Below, piece by piece: positions 1 to 8,852 of a DNA stretch of 39,451 bases. Numbering within the stretch: the first letter of the stretch is position 1; each line of letters opens with the position of its first letter. The position numbers and the translations under genes were made by a program. Location of the stretch: NCBI RefSeq assembly GCF_031846245.1, contig NZ_JAVRIC010000029.1, positions 1 through 39,451 on the forward strand. The letters are read 5' to 3'. The notes beneath the pieces were generated by a model. That model worked only from the letters and a program-made list of their open reading frames with translations, had not been told where the DNA came from and ran no database searches. This stretch comes from Banduia mediterranea (GTDB lineage Bacteria; Pseudomonadota; Gammaproteobacteria; Nevskiales; Nevskiaceae).

Positions 1-130
1 CCTCCAAATGGCCGCGATGGTGGGGAGCGAATTGATACTGTTGACAAGTGTACGCATCAAGCTTTCGTCGCATGTCAAACCAGCCAGTGCCCAGCATCCG
101 TTTGTTATTAAAGAATTATTTAGAAATGAC

Positions 131-170
131 TGTCCCAAAATCGTCCCCAAACCGTCCCTGGGACGATTTT
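131..170. repeat. Three 11-bp-phased GTCCC direct repeats plus one inverted copy
   Basis: The hexamer [C/T]GTCCC occurs at 131, 142 and 153, exactly 11 bp apart, followed by the inverted copy GGGACG at 160. AAAATCGTCCC (137-147) and GGGACGATTTT (160-170) form an 11-bp inverted repeat. Spacing of about one helical turn would place a bound protein on one DNA face. The flank at 100-130 is AT-rich compared with the rest of the window, and the 3' end of tRNA-Arg lies 70 bp away. This fits arm-type integrase sites or an operator, but neither is shown. Confidence 0.5.
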
Positions 171-196
171 GCGTTCTGTGCGGTGCGCCAAAGAAA

Positions 197-226
197 AAGG
201 GCCAAGGCTAGAAAGCCTTGGCCCTT
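197..226 (-). terminator. Intrinsic terminator of tRNA-Arg
   Basis: A perfect 13-bp stem (197-209 with 214-226) closes a four-base loop. On the minus strand it is followed by a T-rich run (CCCTTTTTCTTT), as expected for a rho-independent terminator directly downstream of the minus-strand tRNA. Confidence 0.85.
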
Positions 227-240
227 CAACAACTTATGTT

Positions 241-317
241 TGGCGCGCCCGGATGGATTCGAACCACCGACCCCCAAGTTCGTAGCCTGGTGCTCTATCC
301 AACTGAGCTACGGGCGC
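241..317 (-). tRNA. tRNA-Arg (anticodon ACG)
   Basis: The reverse complement folds as a complete cloverleaf. The acceptor stem is GCGCCCG/CGGGCGC with discriminator G and an encoded CCA at 241-243. The D arm contains AGCTCAGTTGGATAGAGC and the T arm contains GGTTCGAATCC. The anticodon stem CCAGG/CTTGG closes loop CTACGAA, giving anticodon ACG, which reads CGN arginine codons after A34-to-I editing. The gene lies alone between its own -10 element and a strong terminator. Confidence 0.97.
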
Positions 318-355
318 ATTGTCTTCGCGGCCCGACCCGGGCAGCGAGGTCGCGC

Positions 356-361
356 ATTATA
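356..361 (-). promoter_or_regulatory. -10 element of the tRNA-Arg promoter
   Basis: On the minus strand a perfect TATAAT lies about 38 bp upstream of the mature tRNA 5' end. The GC-rich stretch GCGCGACC follows it, typical of the discriminator of stringently controlled stable-RNA promoters. No convincing -35 hexamer is visible at 16-18 bp. Confidence 0.5.
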
Positions 362-470
362 GAGACGTTTTTTTCCGGGTGATAGTCCTTTGGTAATCAA
401 TCGCGCTCGGGAAGTGCCGCTTACCTTCGCGGGTTACTGTAGAAACTCCTGAACCTGGAAGGACTGCGGA

Positions 471-1166
471 ATGGCGTCGACGATCCGAGAATTTAGGCAT
501 GACACGGCAGCACAAACTGCTGTAGCACTCGCCGCTTCAGTCGCCGCGCGACTGCAGCAGGCGATCACGGCACGGGATACGGCGCTGCTGGCCGTTTCCG
601 GGGGGCGTTCGCCAGCGGCGGTATTCGACGCGCTGCGCGGTCATGCGATCGAGTGGGACAAGCTGGTGGTTGCGCAAGTCGACGAGCGTTGGGTGTCGCC
701 GGACCACGCTGACAGCAATAGTCGCCTGATTCGCGAGCATCTGTTGACCGGGCCGGCAGCGGCGGCTCGCTTCGTGCCGATGAAGAATGAGGCGCCGGAT
801 GCCTACGCTGGGCAGGCCGAGTGCGAGGCGGCGTTGGCGGCGCTGCCGCGTCCGTTCGACGTGATCTTGCTGGGAATGGGGGAAGATGGACATACGGCCT
901 CGCTGTTCCCGGGCGCTTCCGAGCTTTCGGTTGGCCTGAGCAGTGAAGACCTGTGCCTCGCCGTCACGCCGCCAGCGGCGCCGCATCAACGCATGTCACT
1001 GACATTGAACGGTCTGCTCGACAGTCGGTTGCTGGTCCTGCAGATTGGCGGGGCCGCCAAGGAGGCGGTTTACCGGTCCGCGCTGGCGCCGGGGCCGATC
1101 GAGGACATGCCGATTCGGGCCGTTCTTCGCCAGAACAAGGTTCCGTTGGATGTGTGGTTGAGCTAG
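471..1166 (+). CDS. pgl: 6-phosphogluconolactonase
   Basis: This 231-residue protein hydrolyses 6-phosphoglucono-delta-lactone to 6-phosphogluconate, the second step of the oxidative pentose phosphate and Entner-Doudoroff routes, in the cytosol. It has the SIS-like sugar-phosphate fold signatures of the DevB/Pgl family: LLAVSGGRSPAAVFDAL near residues 40-56, QVDERWVSPDHADSNSRL near 68-85, and ILLGMGEDGHTASLFPG near 132-148, the last being the family's catalytic and phosphate-binding loop. Length is normal for bacterial Pgl. AAGGA lies seven bases before the ATG. It stands alone: zwf and edd are not in the window, and no operon partner is evident apart from the small unknown gene that follows. 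Confidence 0.93.
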   Translation: MASTIREFRHDTAAQTAVALAASVAARLQQAITARDTALLAVSGGRSPAAVFDALRGHAIEWDKLVVAQVDERWVSPDHADSNSRLIREHLLTGPAAAARFVPMKNEAPDAYAGQAECEAALAALPRPFDVILLGMGEDGHTASLFPGASELSVGLSSEDLCLAVTPPAAPHQRMSLTLNGLLDSRLLVLQIGGAAKEAVYRSALAPGPIEDMPIRAVLRQNKVPLDVWLS

Positions 1167-1253
1167 GCCTTGCATGATTGGACCATTGCCTCCGCAACGC
1201 ACGTCAGTCACCCCCAATGGGGGCACACACACCGCAACAGCAAGGGATGCTCC

Positions 1254-1769
1254 GTGACGCTTGCCACCATCATCACCGTCTCCGACTTCGGCGTCCTGGC
1301 TGCAGGCGCGTATCAGGCGGAGAGTCCCGTGGTAACGGCCTGCGAATCGGAGCTCGAGGAACCGCTGCAGCACTTTGCGTCCGCGGCGGAGATCCAAGCG
1401 AAGGCCGCGCTTTGTGCAGACACTGGTGTTCGCAACTACGCTTTCGGGTTCTGGTATCCGTCGATGAAGGGGCAGGTTCTAGAACGAAAGCTCAGGTTTG
1501 ATCCGCCCCGGAATGGCAAGTCGTACCGATACTCGCTGAGCGGCTGGGGCATCATCCGCCTTCACATTTACTGCACACCGCCCAACACATTTCAGTGCAG
1601 AGTCGCCGTCAATTCCGAATCTCGTGCCCGGTCACGTGAACGTCGATACCCGGAACTGGGCGCAGCATCCGACTGGGATTGGCGTGCCGTGGAAACCTAC
1701 GCGTTCAGACTGTCTCGCAGGCTTGCGTCCATGGGCCGCACCGCACCTGTCGTCCAAGTCGAGCCTTGA
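1254..1769 (+). CDS. Small conserved-looking protein of unknown function
   Basis: I do not recognise a named family. From the GTG at 1254 (AAGGGA seven bases upstream) the product is 171 residues; an in-frame TTG at 1170 would add 28 N-terminal residues that look non-coding. There is no clear signal peptide and no long hydrophobic segment. The second half is rich in aromatics and Arg (YRYSLSGWGIIRLHIYC, RVAVNSESRARSRERRYPEL, DWDWRAVETYAFRLSRRL), which looks like a folded domain rather than a chance ORF. It follows pgl by 87 bp; a short CCCCC-AAT-GGGGG hairpin (1211-1223) lies between them. Whether it is translated is uncertain. Confidence 0.5.
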   Translation: MTLATIITVSDFGVLAAGAYQAESPVVTACESELEEPLQHFASAAEIQAKAALCADTGVRNYAFGFWYPSMKGQVLERKLRFDPPRNGKSYRYSLSGWGIIRLHIYCTPPNTFQCRVAVNSESRARSRERRYPELGAASDWDWRAVETYAFRLSRRLASMGRTAPVVQVEP

Positions 1770-1986
1770 TCGAGCCGTTGAAGCATTCGTTCGCTCCACT
1801 CAAGTAAGACGGGGGTATGGTCTGCGACCGCTGCACGAGTTTGCTACTGCTGTGCTCTGCGCAAAGCGGCGGATGAGCGCCTTGACGCAGGCGGGAGCCG
1901 GTTGCGTCAGTGAGATCGAGATCGGCTCGGTGCGCCGATGGCGTTGTGCTTATGCCTTCTGGACCCCATCCGGCGGAACAAACGAC
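1770..1986. other. Gene-free spacer
   Basis: About 217 bp between the unknown gene and the hairpin terminator. Open frames here run across both neighbours with no ribosome binding site or recognisable domain. I see no RNA gene or repeat. Confidence 0.5.
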
Positions 1987-2013
1987 AAAGGCCAGCGAAT
2001 TCGCTGGCCTTTT
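1987..2013. terminator. Bidirectional intrinsic terminator after tRNA-Pro
   Basis: A perfect 26-bp palindrome (arms 1987-1999 and 2000-2012, centred on GAATTC) has a T run on the plus side and a T-rich stretch on the minus side. It can end the minus-strand ispB/tRNA-Pro transcript and any read-through from the plus-strand gene. Confidence 0.8.
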
Positions 2014-2037
2014 CGATAGGAACAATCCTGATTTTAT

Positions 2038-2114
2038 TGGTCGGGGTGACAGGATTCGAACCTGCGACCTCTTACTCCCGAAGCAAGCGCTCTACCAAGC
2101 TGAGCTACACCCCG
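2038..2114 (-). tRNA. tRNA-Pro (anticodon CGG)
   Basis: The reverse complement forms a full cloverleaf with acceptor CGGGGTG/CACCCCG, discriminator A and encoded CCA (2038-2040). The D arm contains TAGCTCAGCTTGGTAGAGC and the T arm contains CAGGTTCGAATCCTG. Anticodon stem CTTGC/GTAAG closes loop TTCGGGA, giving anticodon CGG for codon CCG. Only 46 bp separate it from the end of ispB on the same strand, so it may be processed from an ispB read-through transcript. Confidence 0.97.
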
Positions 2115-2160
2115 CATCTGCAACTTAGACTGAATCTGTAACGCCGATTCCGCCGGTCTT

Positions 2161-3129
2161 TCAGCGATCCCGCTCGATCGCGAAGCGCGTCAGCGCCAGC
2201 ATCGTCTCCTTGTAGGGAGAATCGGGAATTCCGGTCACCGCCGCGTGCGCCTTGTCGGCATGGCTGGCAGCGAGCGCGGCAGTGTAGTGGATCGCCCGTG
2301 TGGATTCAACGACCTTGAGCACCTCGGCGAGTCGTTCGAGCTGTCCGTTGCGAATGGCTTCGCGAATCATGCCGGACTGTGCTTCGGTGCCGTGCCGCAT
2401 TGCATGAATCAAGGGTAGGGTGGGCTTGCCTTCCGCCAGGTCGGTGCCGATATTCTTGCCGCTGATCTCGGGCGGAGCCGTGTAGTCGAGCAGATCGTCG
2501 ACCATCTGGAACGCCATGCCCAGCCAGTGGCCGAACTCGGCGGCCTGTTTTCGCACCGCAGGCGGCTGGTCAGCGCAGATCGCCCCCAGTTCGGCCGCGG
2601 CCTGAAACAGACGGGCGGTCTTGAGTTCGATCACGCGCAGATAGCGGGCCTCCTCGACATCGGGGTCGCCAATGTTCAGCAACTGCAGAACCTCGCCCTC
2701 GGCGATCGCGTTGGTCGCGTCGGCCAGAACCTGCATGACTTCCATGCGACCGGTTTCGACCATCATCTGAAAACTGCGGCTGTACAGGAAATCACCGGAC
2801 AGCACGGCGCCGGAGTTGCCCCAGACCGCGTTGGCGGTCTCCCGGCCTCGGCGCAGCACCGATTCGTCGACGACATCGTCATGCAGCAGCGTCGAGGTAT
2901 GAATGAATTCGATCACCGCCGCCAGCAGGTGAGGTTCGGCCGTCTGGCAGCCAAAGGCTCGCGCTGTCAGTACCAGCAGCGCCGGGCGCATGCGCTTGCC
3001 GCCCGCGTTGACGATGTAGTTGCCCATTTCATTGATCAACGCCACTTCTGACGTGAGTCTTTGACGGATCAGATCATCGACGCAGCGAAGGTCATCCGCG
3101 ATCGGCGAGAGTATCGCTTTGAGTTCCAT
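2161..3129 (-). CDS. ispB: Polyprenyl (octaprenyl) diphosphate synthase
   Basis: This 322-residue trans-prenyltransferase extends farnesyl diphosphate with isopentenyl diphosphate to make the side chain of ubiquinone. Family marks are GKRMRP at residues 44-49 for IPP binding, the first Asp-rich motif DDVVDESVLRRG from residue 84, GDFLYSRSF near 112, and the second Asp-rich motif DDLLDY at 211-216 followed by GKNIGTDLAEGKPTLPLI. Both Mg-binding motifs are intact and length matches E. coli IspB. The chain length (C40 or other) cannot be read from sequence. The gene is divergent from rplU, a common arrangement in gammaproteobacteria, and points toward tRNA-Pro. Confidence 0.95.
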   Translation of the reverse strand: MELKAILSPIADDLRCVDDLIRQRLTSEVALINEMGNYIVNAGGKRMRPALLVLTARAFGCQTAEPHLLAAVIEFIHTSTLLHDDVVDESVLRRGRETANAVWGNSGAVLSGDFLYSRSFQMMVETGRMEVMQVLADATNAIAEGEVLQLLNIGDPDVEEARYLRVIELKTARLFQAAAELGAICADQPPAVRKQAAEFGHWLGMAFQMVDDLLDYTAPPEISGKNIGTDLAEGKPTLPLIHAMRHGTEAQSGMIREAIRNGQLERLAEVLKVVESTRAIHYTAALAASHADKAHAAVTGIPDSPYKETMLALTRFAIERDR

Positions 3130-3195
3130 GGGAGCGGGGGAGAAAAGGCCCGGCGATCCTAGAGTTTGTGGGCTATTCCGTCAATTCAGCCAGGT

Positions 3196-3224
3196 TTGAC
3201 CGGGTGCCGGCAAGACTATAGAAT
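3196..3224 (+). promoter_or_regulatory. Sigma70-type promoter of rplU-rpmA
   Basis: TTGACC (3196-3201) and TAGAAT (3219-3224) are separated by exactly 17 bp, in the ispB-rplU divergent spacer. A leader of roughly 48 nt with a GC-rich dyad (GGGCCGCCGGCCC) follows before the rplU start. Confidence 0.65.
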
Positions 3225-3278
3225 TCGCGCCCTTCCGGGCCGCCGGCCCGATTCGATTTGGACGTTCTGGAGTGTGCG

Positions 3279-3593
3279 ATGTACGCCGTGATCAAGACCG
3301 GTGGCAAACAGTATAAGGTCGCCTCTGGCGAGAAACTTCGTGTGGAACTGTTGACCGCCGAGGTGGGCAGCACGATTTCCTTCGACGAAGTGCTCATGGT
3401 GGGTGAAGGTGGATCCGCCAAGGTCGGCGCTCCGCATGTGGCGGACGCGGAGGTCAAGGCCGAGGTCCTGTCCCATGGCCGTGGCGACAAGGTGCGCATC
3501 GTCAAGCACCGCCGCCGCAAGCACTATCACAAGGAACAGGGTCACCGTCAGCACTTCACCGAAGTGAAGATCACGGAGATCGTCGGCGCCTGA
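3279..3593 (+). CDS. rplU: 50S ribosomal protein L21
   Basis: L21 (104 residues) binds 23S rRNA domains in the large subunit. The canonical N-terminus [14 protein letters not shown] fixes the start at 3279, with GGAG upstream; an in-frame start at 3258 would add seven unlikely residues. The basic stretch [17 protein letters not shown] near residues 74-90 and the ending FTEVKITEI are typical. It is followed after 30 bp by rpmA, the universal rplU-rpmA-obgE order. Confidence 0.97.
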   Translation: MYAVIKTGGKQYKVASGEKLRVELLTAEVGSTISFDEVLMVGEGGSAKVGAPHVADAEVKAEVLSHGRGDKVRIVKHRRRKHYHKEQGHRQHFTEVKITEIVGA

Positions 3594-3623
3594 GGCGTCG
3601 CACGGCTTTAAGAGGAATCAGCA

Positions 3624-3875
3624 ATGGCACATAAAAAGGCAGGCGGCAGTTCCAAGAACGGTCGCGATTCGAAATCCAAGCGCCTAGGCGTGAAGCATTT
3701 CGGCGGCGAGAGCGTCATCGCGGGCAACATCATCGTGCGTCAGCGCGGTAGTGAACTGCACCCGGGCGTGAACTGTGGCATGGGCCGCGATTACACCCTG
3801 TTCGCCAAGGCGGACGGCAAGGTCGAGTTCAAGCCGCGCAAGGGCCGGACGGTGGTCAACATCGTTGCAGCCTGA
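3624..3875 (+). CDS. rpmA: 50S ribosomal protein L27
   Basis: L27 (83 residues) reaches toward the peptidyl transferase centre with its N-terminal tail. It begins [20 protein letters not shown], the gammaproteobacterial form without the cleaved Firmicutes extension, and contains [23 protein letters not shown] in family position. AAGAGGAA precedes the ATG. It forms one transcription unit with rplU and is followed by an intrinsic terminator before obgE. Confidence 0.97.
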   Translation: MAHKKAGGSSKNGRDSKSKRLGVKHFGGESVIAGNIIVRQRGSELHPGVNCGMGRDYTLFAKADGKVEFKPRKGRTVVNIVAA

Positions 3876-3894
3876 GGCGTTCCGGCACTCGCAG

Positions 3895-3922
3895 AAAGGG
3901 CCTCGTTCGCGGGGCCTTTTTT
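3895..3922 (+). terminator. Intrinsic terminator after rpmA
   Basis: An 11-bp stem (AAAGGGCCTCG with CGGGGCCTTTT, including G-U pairs) closes a TTCG tetraloop, followed by six Ts. It would set the ribosomal protein transcript apart from obgE, probably with partial read-through, because no strong obgE promoter is visible in the remaining 34 bp. Confidence 0.85.
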
Positions 3923-3938
3923 GTGTCCGGACGCCTGA

Positions 3939-6129
<2,191 letters not shown>

Positions 6130-6162
6130 AGTATCGCCGCTGTCGGCCTGCATTCGGGACAT

Positions 6163-6192
6163 AAAAAAACGCGGGCCGTGGCCCGCGTTTTT
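6163..6192. terminator. Bidirectional terminator between proB and rpsT
   Basis: A 12-bp stem (AAAAACGCGGGC with GCCCGCGTTTTT) closes a four-base loop, with A and T tracts on both sides. It serves the convergent proB and rpsT transcripts. Confidence 0.9.
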
Positions 6193-6212
6193 CAGTACGA
6201 CAAAGCGATGAC

Positions 6213-6485
6213 TCAGGCAGAGGCGGAGATCGCCTGGATACGCTGCGTCAGGCGGCTCTTGTGACGAGCAGCCTTGTTCTTGTGAATCAGTCCACGATTC
6301 GAGTGGCGGTCCAGCACCGGCACCATGTCCTTGTAGGCGGTTTCGGCGGCGGCCTTGTCATTGGCGGCAATCGCATTGACGACACGCTTGATCGTCGAGC
6401 GCAGCATGGAGCGCTGTGCGGTGTTGCGGCCGCGACGAATTTCGGACTGGCGGGCGCGCTTTTTCGCCTGCGGGGAATTGGCCAA
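6213..6485 (-). CDS. rpsT: 30S ribosomal protein S20
   Basis: S20 (90 residues) is a primary 16S rRNA-binding protein of three helices. The start is a TTG at 6485, giving a mature N-terminus [12 protein letters not shown] that matches the family; CAGGAG lies upstream. E. coli rpsT also starts with UUG, and that weak start is part of its autogenous control, so the same regulation is likely. The basic body ([20 protein letters not shown]) and [20 protein letters not shown] are diagnostic. It is a single-gene unit with a strong promoter and terminator. Confidence 0.95.
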   Translation of the reverse strand: MANSPQAKKRARQSEIRRGRNTAQRSMLRSTIKRVVNAIAANDKAAAETAYKDMVPVLDRHSNRGLIHKNKAARHKSRLTQRIQAISASA

Positions 6486-6549
6486 GGTAGGGCTCCTGAA
6501 ACGATGCCGCAGGAATTTTCCGCGGTCGGTCAAAATATGAAGGGCGCGT

Positions 6550-6578
6550 AGTATTCTCACGCCCCTTGCGCTTGTCAA
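6550..6578 (-). promoter_or_regulatory. Strong sigma70 promoter of rpsT
   Basis: On the minus strand TTGACA (6573-6578) and AATACT (6550-6555) are separated by exactly 17 bp. The predicted leader is about 60 nt. This is the best promoter match in the window. Confidence 0.8.
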
Positions 6579-6618
6579 CTGTCAGGCGGCTCCGGGTTTC
6601 GTTCACAACACACCGTCC

Positions 6619-8169
6619 ATGTCCTCCAACCTGTTCCGTTCCAGTGGCATCGTCAGTCTGATGACACTGGTCTCCCGCCTGCTGGGTTTCGTCCGCGATG
6701 TGTTGCAGGCCTCGCTGTTCGGCGCCGGCGCGGCGATGGACGTGTTCTTTGTCGCGTTCCGCATCCCCAATCTGTTCCGTCGCCTGTTCGCCGAGGGGGC
6801 ATTCCAGCAGGCCTTCGTGCCGGTGCTGACCGAAACCCGCAACACGCGCAGTCCGGCCGAGGTGCGCGCCCTGATCGACGTGGTGTCCGGCACGCTGGGG
6901 GGATTCCTGCTGTTGTTCACGGCAGTGGCGGTGATTGCGGCACCGCTGTTGATGGGCGCTTTCGCACCGGGATTCGCCGACGACCCCGAAAAGTTTGAAC
7001 AGGGCGTGCGCCTGCTGCGCTGGACGTTTCCGTACCTGATGTTCATGTCGCTCGCGGCCCTGGTGTCGGGCATCCTCAATGCCTACGGCAAGTTCGCGAT
7101 ACCCGCGCTGACGCCGGTCTGGCTGAACATCGTGATGATCGCGGCGGCGCTGCTGTATGCGCCCTCGGTCGAGGCGCTGGCGATCGCGGTGTTCTTCGCC
7201 GGCATCGTGCAGTTGCTGTTCCAGTTGCCGGCCGTGGCCAAGCTGGGACTGCTGCCAAGGCCGCGCTGGGGCTGGCACGACCCGCAGGTGCGCAGGATCA
7301 TCACGTTGATGATCCCGATCGTGTTCGGAGCTTCGGTACAGCAGGTGAGCCTGTTGCTGGATTCGATCATTGCCTCGTTCCTGCCCGGTCAGGGCAGCGT
7401 GAGCTGGCTGTGGTTCGCCGACCGGCTGATGGAATTTCCGCTCGGTACCTTCAGCATCGCCATCGCCACGGTGATCCTGCCGAGTCTGGCGGGACACCAT
7501 GCAAGGAACTCGGCCGAAGAATTCAGCGACACCCTGGATTGGGCCTTGCGTGCCGTGGTGTTGCTGGGCTTGCCGGCCACGGTGGGGCTGTTCGTGCTGG
7601 CGGGGCCGATCGTTTCAACGCTGTTCCAGCATTCCGAATTTACGGTGACGGACGTCGGGCAGACGGCCTGGGCGCTGATGGCCTACGCCTTGGGCTTTCT
7701 CGGCTTCTCGTTCGTGAAGATTCTGATCCCGGGCTTCTATGCGCGACAGCAGACACGCGAACCGATCCGTTTCGGCGTGATCGCACTGGTCTGTGGAATG
7801 CTGCTCAGTGTCGGATTCACCCTGAGCCTGCTGGCCATGGATTTCGTGGCGCCGCACGCGGGCATCGCCCTGGCAACCGCGATCAGCGCCTGGATCAATG
7901 CCTGTCTGCTGGCGCGTGCCCTGTATCGGCAGCGCGTGTGGCGCCCGCGGCGAGAATGGCGCGTGTTCCTGCTGCGTATCGGAATTGCCAACCTGGTGAT
8001 GGCCGTGGTGCTGGCCTGGACGGCTGGTTCGCTTGAAGGCTGGACCAGCGCGCCGGCCATGGTCAGGGCGGGCCGGCTCGCCGCGACGATCGTCGCGGCG
8101 GCCGTCGCCTACTTTGCATTGCTGTACGCGATGGGGATGCGCCCCGCGCGTTATCTGCGACGCGCCTGA
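6619..8169 (+). CDS. murJ: Lipid II flippase MurJ
   Basis: MurJ moves lipid II across the inner membrane for peptidoglycan synthesis. The 516-residue protein is hydrophobic throughout and consistent with the 14 membrane segments of the MviN/MurJ family. The N-terminus shows the family signature SGIVSLMTLVSRLLGFVRD, then GAAMDVFFVAFRIPNLFRRLFAEGAF, which includes the essential Arg region. No good ribosome binding site precedes the ATG. Divergent rpsT-murJ is conserved in gammaproteobacteria. The usual downstream ribF-ileS genes are absent and are replaced by the scar region from 8170. Confidence 0.95.
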   Translation: MSSNLFRSSGIVSLMTLVSRLLGFVRDVLQASLFGAGAAMDVFFVAFRIPNLFRRLFAEGAFQQAFVPVLTETRNTRSPAEVRALIDVVSGTLGGFLLLFTAVAVIAAPLLMGAFAPGFADDPEKFEQGVRLLRWTFPYLMFMSLAALVSGILNAYGKFAIPALTPVWLNIVMIAAALLYAPSVEALAIAVFFAGIVQLLFQLPAVAKLGLLPRPRWGWHDPQVRRIITLMIPIVFGASVQQVSLLLDSIIASFLPGQGSVSWLWFADRLMEFPLGTFSIAIATVILPSLAGHHARNSAEEFSDTLDWALRAVVLLGLPATVGLFVLAGPIVSTLFQHSEFTVTDVGQTAWALMAYALGFLGFSFVKILIPGFYARQQTREPIRFGVIALVCGMLLSVGFTLSLLAMDFVAPHAGIALATAISAWINACLLARALYRQRVWRPRREWRVFLLRIGIANLVMAVVLAWTAGSLEGWTSAPAMVRAGRLAATIVAAAVAYFALLYAMGMRPARYLRRA

Positions 8170-8360
8170 GCCGCAGTGAGGGCTTCAGGCCACCACTGCG
8201 TTCGGTGGCGGCGCGGCGTTCGGGTTCTCGAATCAATTCCGAAGCAGCGACCCATGCTCTCCCACGGTCTTGGAACCTGGGGGGGGACGGCCTGCTACAC
8301 CGGGTACCGCTAAACACTCTTCACAACAATTACGTCTACCGCGAAAACAAACATACAAGG
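8170..8360. other. Gene-free stretch after murJ
   Basis: Starts with a possible hairpin (GCCACC/GGTGGC near 8189-8210) and includes a run of eight Gs near 8279. Base composition drops toward 8310-8358 (AT-rich: AACAATTACG, AAAACAAACAT). I see no coding signal. It leads directly into the 95-bp repeat. Confidence 0.4.
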
Positions 8361-8455
8361 GGGGTCCGCTCGCGAATGCGAGCGGTGGGTGAGGGGAACG
8401 GCCATGCCGCAGCAGATTCATTCTGCAGGGTGCCGCTTGGCGGCATGGCCGTTAG
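8361..8455. repeat. Dispersed 95-bp repeat, copy A
   Basis: Nearly identical to 30490-30583. It holds a first hairpin CCGCTCGC-GAAT-GCGAGCGG and a second structure bounded by a perfect 14-bp inverted repeat, AACGGCCATGCCGC (8397-8410) and its complement (8440-8453). It is too short to code for a transposase; it resembles a REP/MITE-type palindromic element. Its right end (GTTAG) directly abuts the truncated GGDEF coding sequence. Confidence 0.75.
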
Positions 8456-8778
8456 AATGCACTGCGAGCGGTGGACCAGCTCGACCGTTACGGCCGCGAT
8501 GAATCCTGATTCTGCTGCCCCAGGCCGATCTGGCGGATGCGACTGTTCTTGCGGAGCGGGTTCGCCTCGCCGTCGCCGTCGCCGTCGCCGCCGCCGCGTC
8601 CTCGGGCGAAGATCCGGAGTCGACGGTCTCCGTGAGCATGGGGATCGCCAGTGTATTGCCGCGCACGGGTTCCGACATTGCCAGTCTGATCGAATCCGCC
8701 GACGATGCCCTGTACCGCGCCAGACAGCGCGGGCGAAAGCGGGGGGAACTCGCCCAATTGACTGTGTTTGTGCAATAA
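8456..8778 (+). pseudogene. Truncated, frameshifted diguanylate cyclase (GGDEF) remnant
   Basis: Translation right after the repeat reads ALRAVDQLDRYGRDE, the approach to a GGDEF-type active site. The frame then breaks at GATGAATCCTGATT: inserting one T restores DEFLILLPQADLADA. The rest, in the shifted frame to the TAA at 8776, reads as the C-terminal half of a GGDEF domain: TVSVSMGIASVLP and DIASLIESADDALYRARQRG, the family's conserved final helices. The N-terminal part of the domain and any sensor region are gone. An in-frame stop and the lack of a start make expression unlikely. It lies just upstream of an intact REC-GGDEF-EAL gene. Confidence 0.85.
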
Positions 8779-8852
8779 AGTGATACCAGTCGCAGAACAC
8801 ACAACAAACGGCTGATTGACTCAGACGTCGCTCGGAAGAGGGCCCCGGCACG

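Noticed and set aside
1-97. Minus-strand open frame of 32 codons running off the left edge (MLGTGWFDMRRKLDAYTC...)
   Set aside because: No ribosome binding site and no recognisable domain; too short to call.
8571-8600. GTCGCC tandem hexamer run inside the GGDEF remnant
   Set aside because: Simple-sequence stretch encoding Ala-Val repeats; may be slippage in the decaying gene but no separate function is supported.
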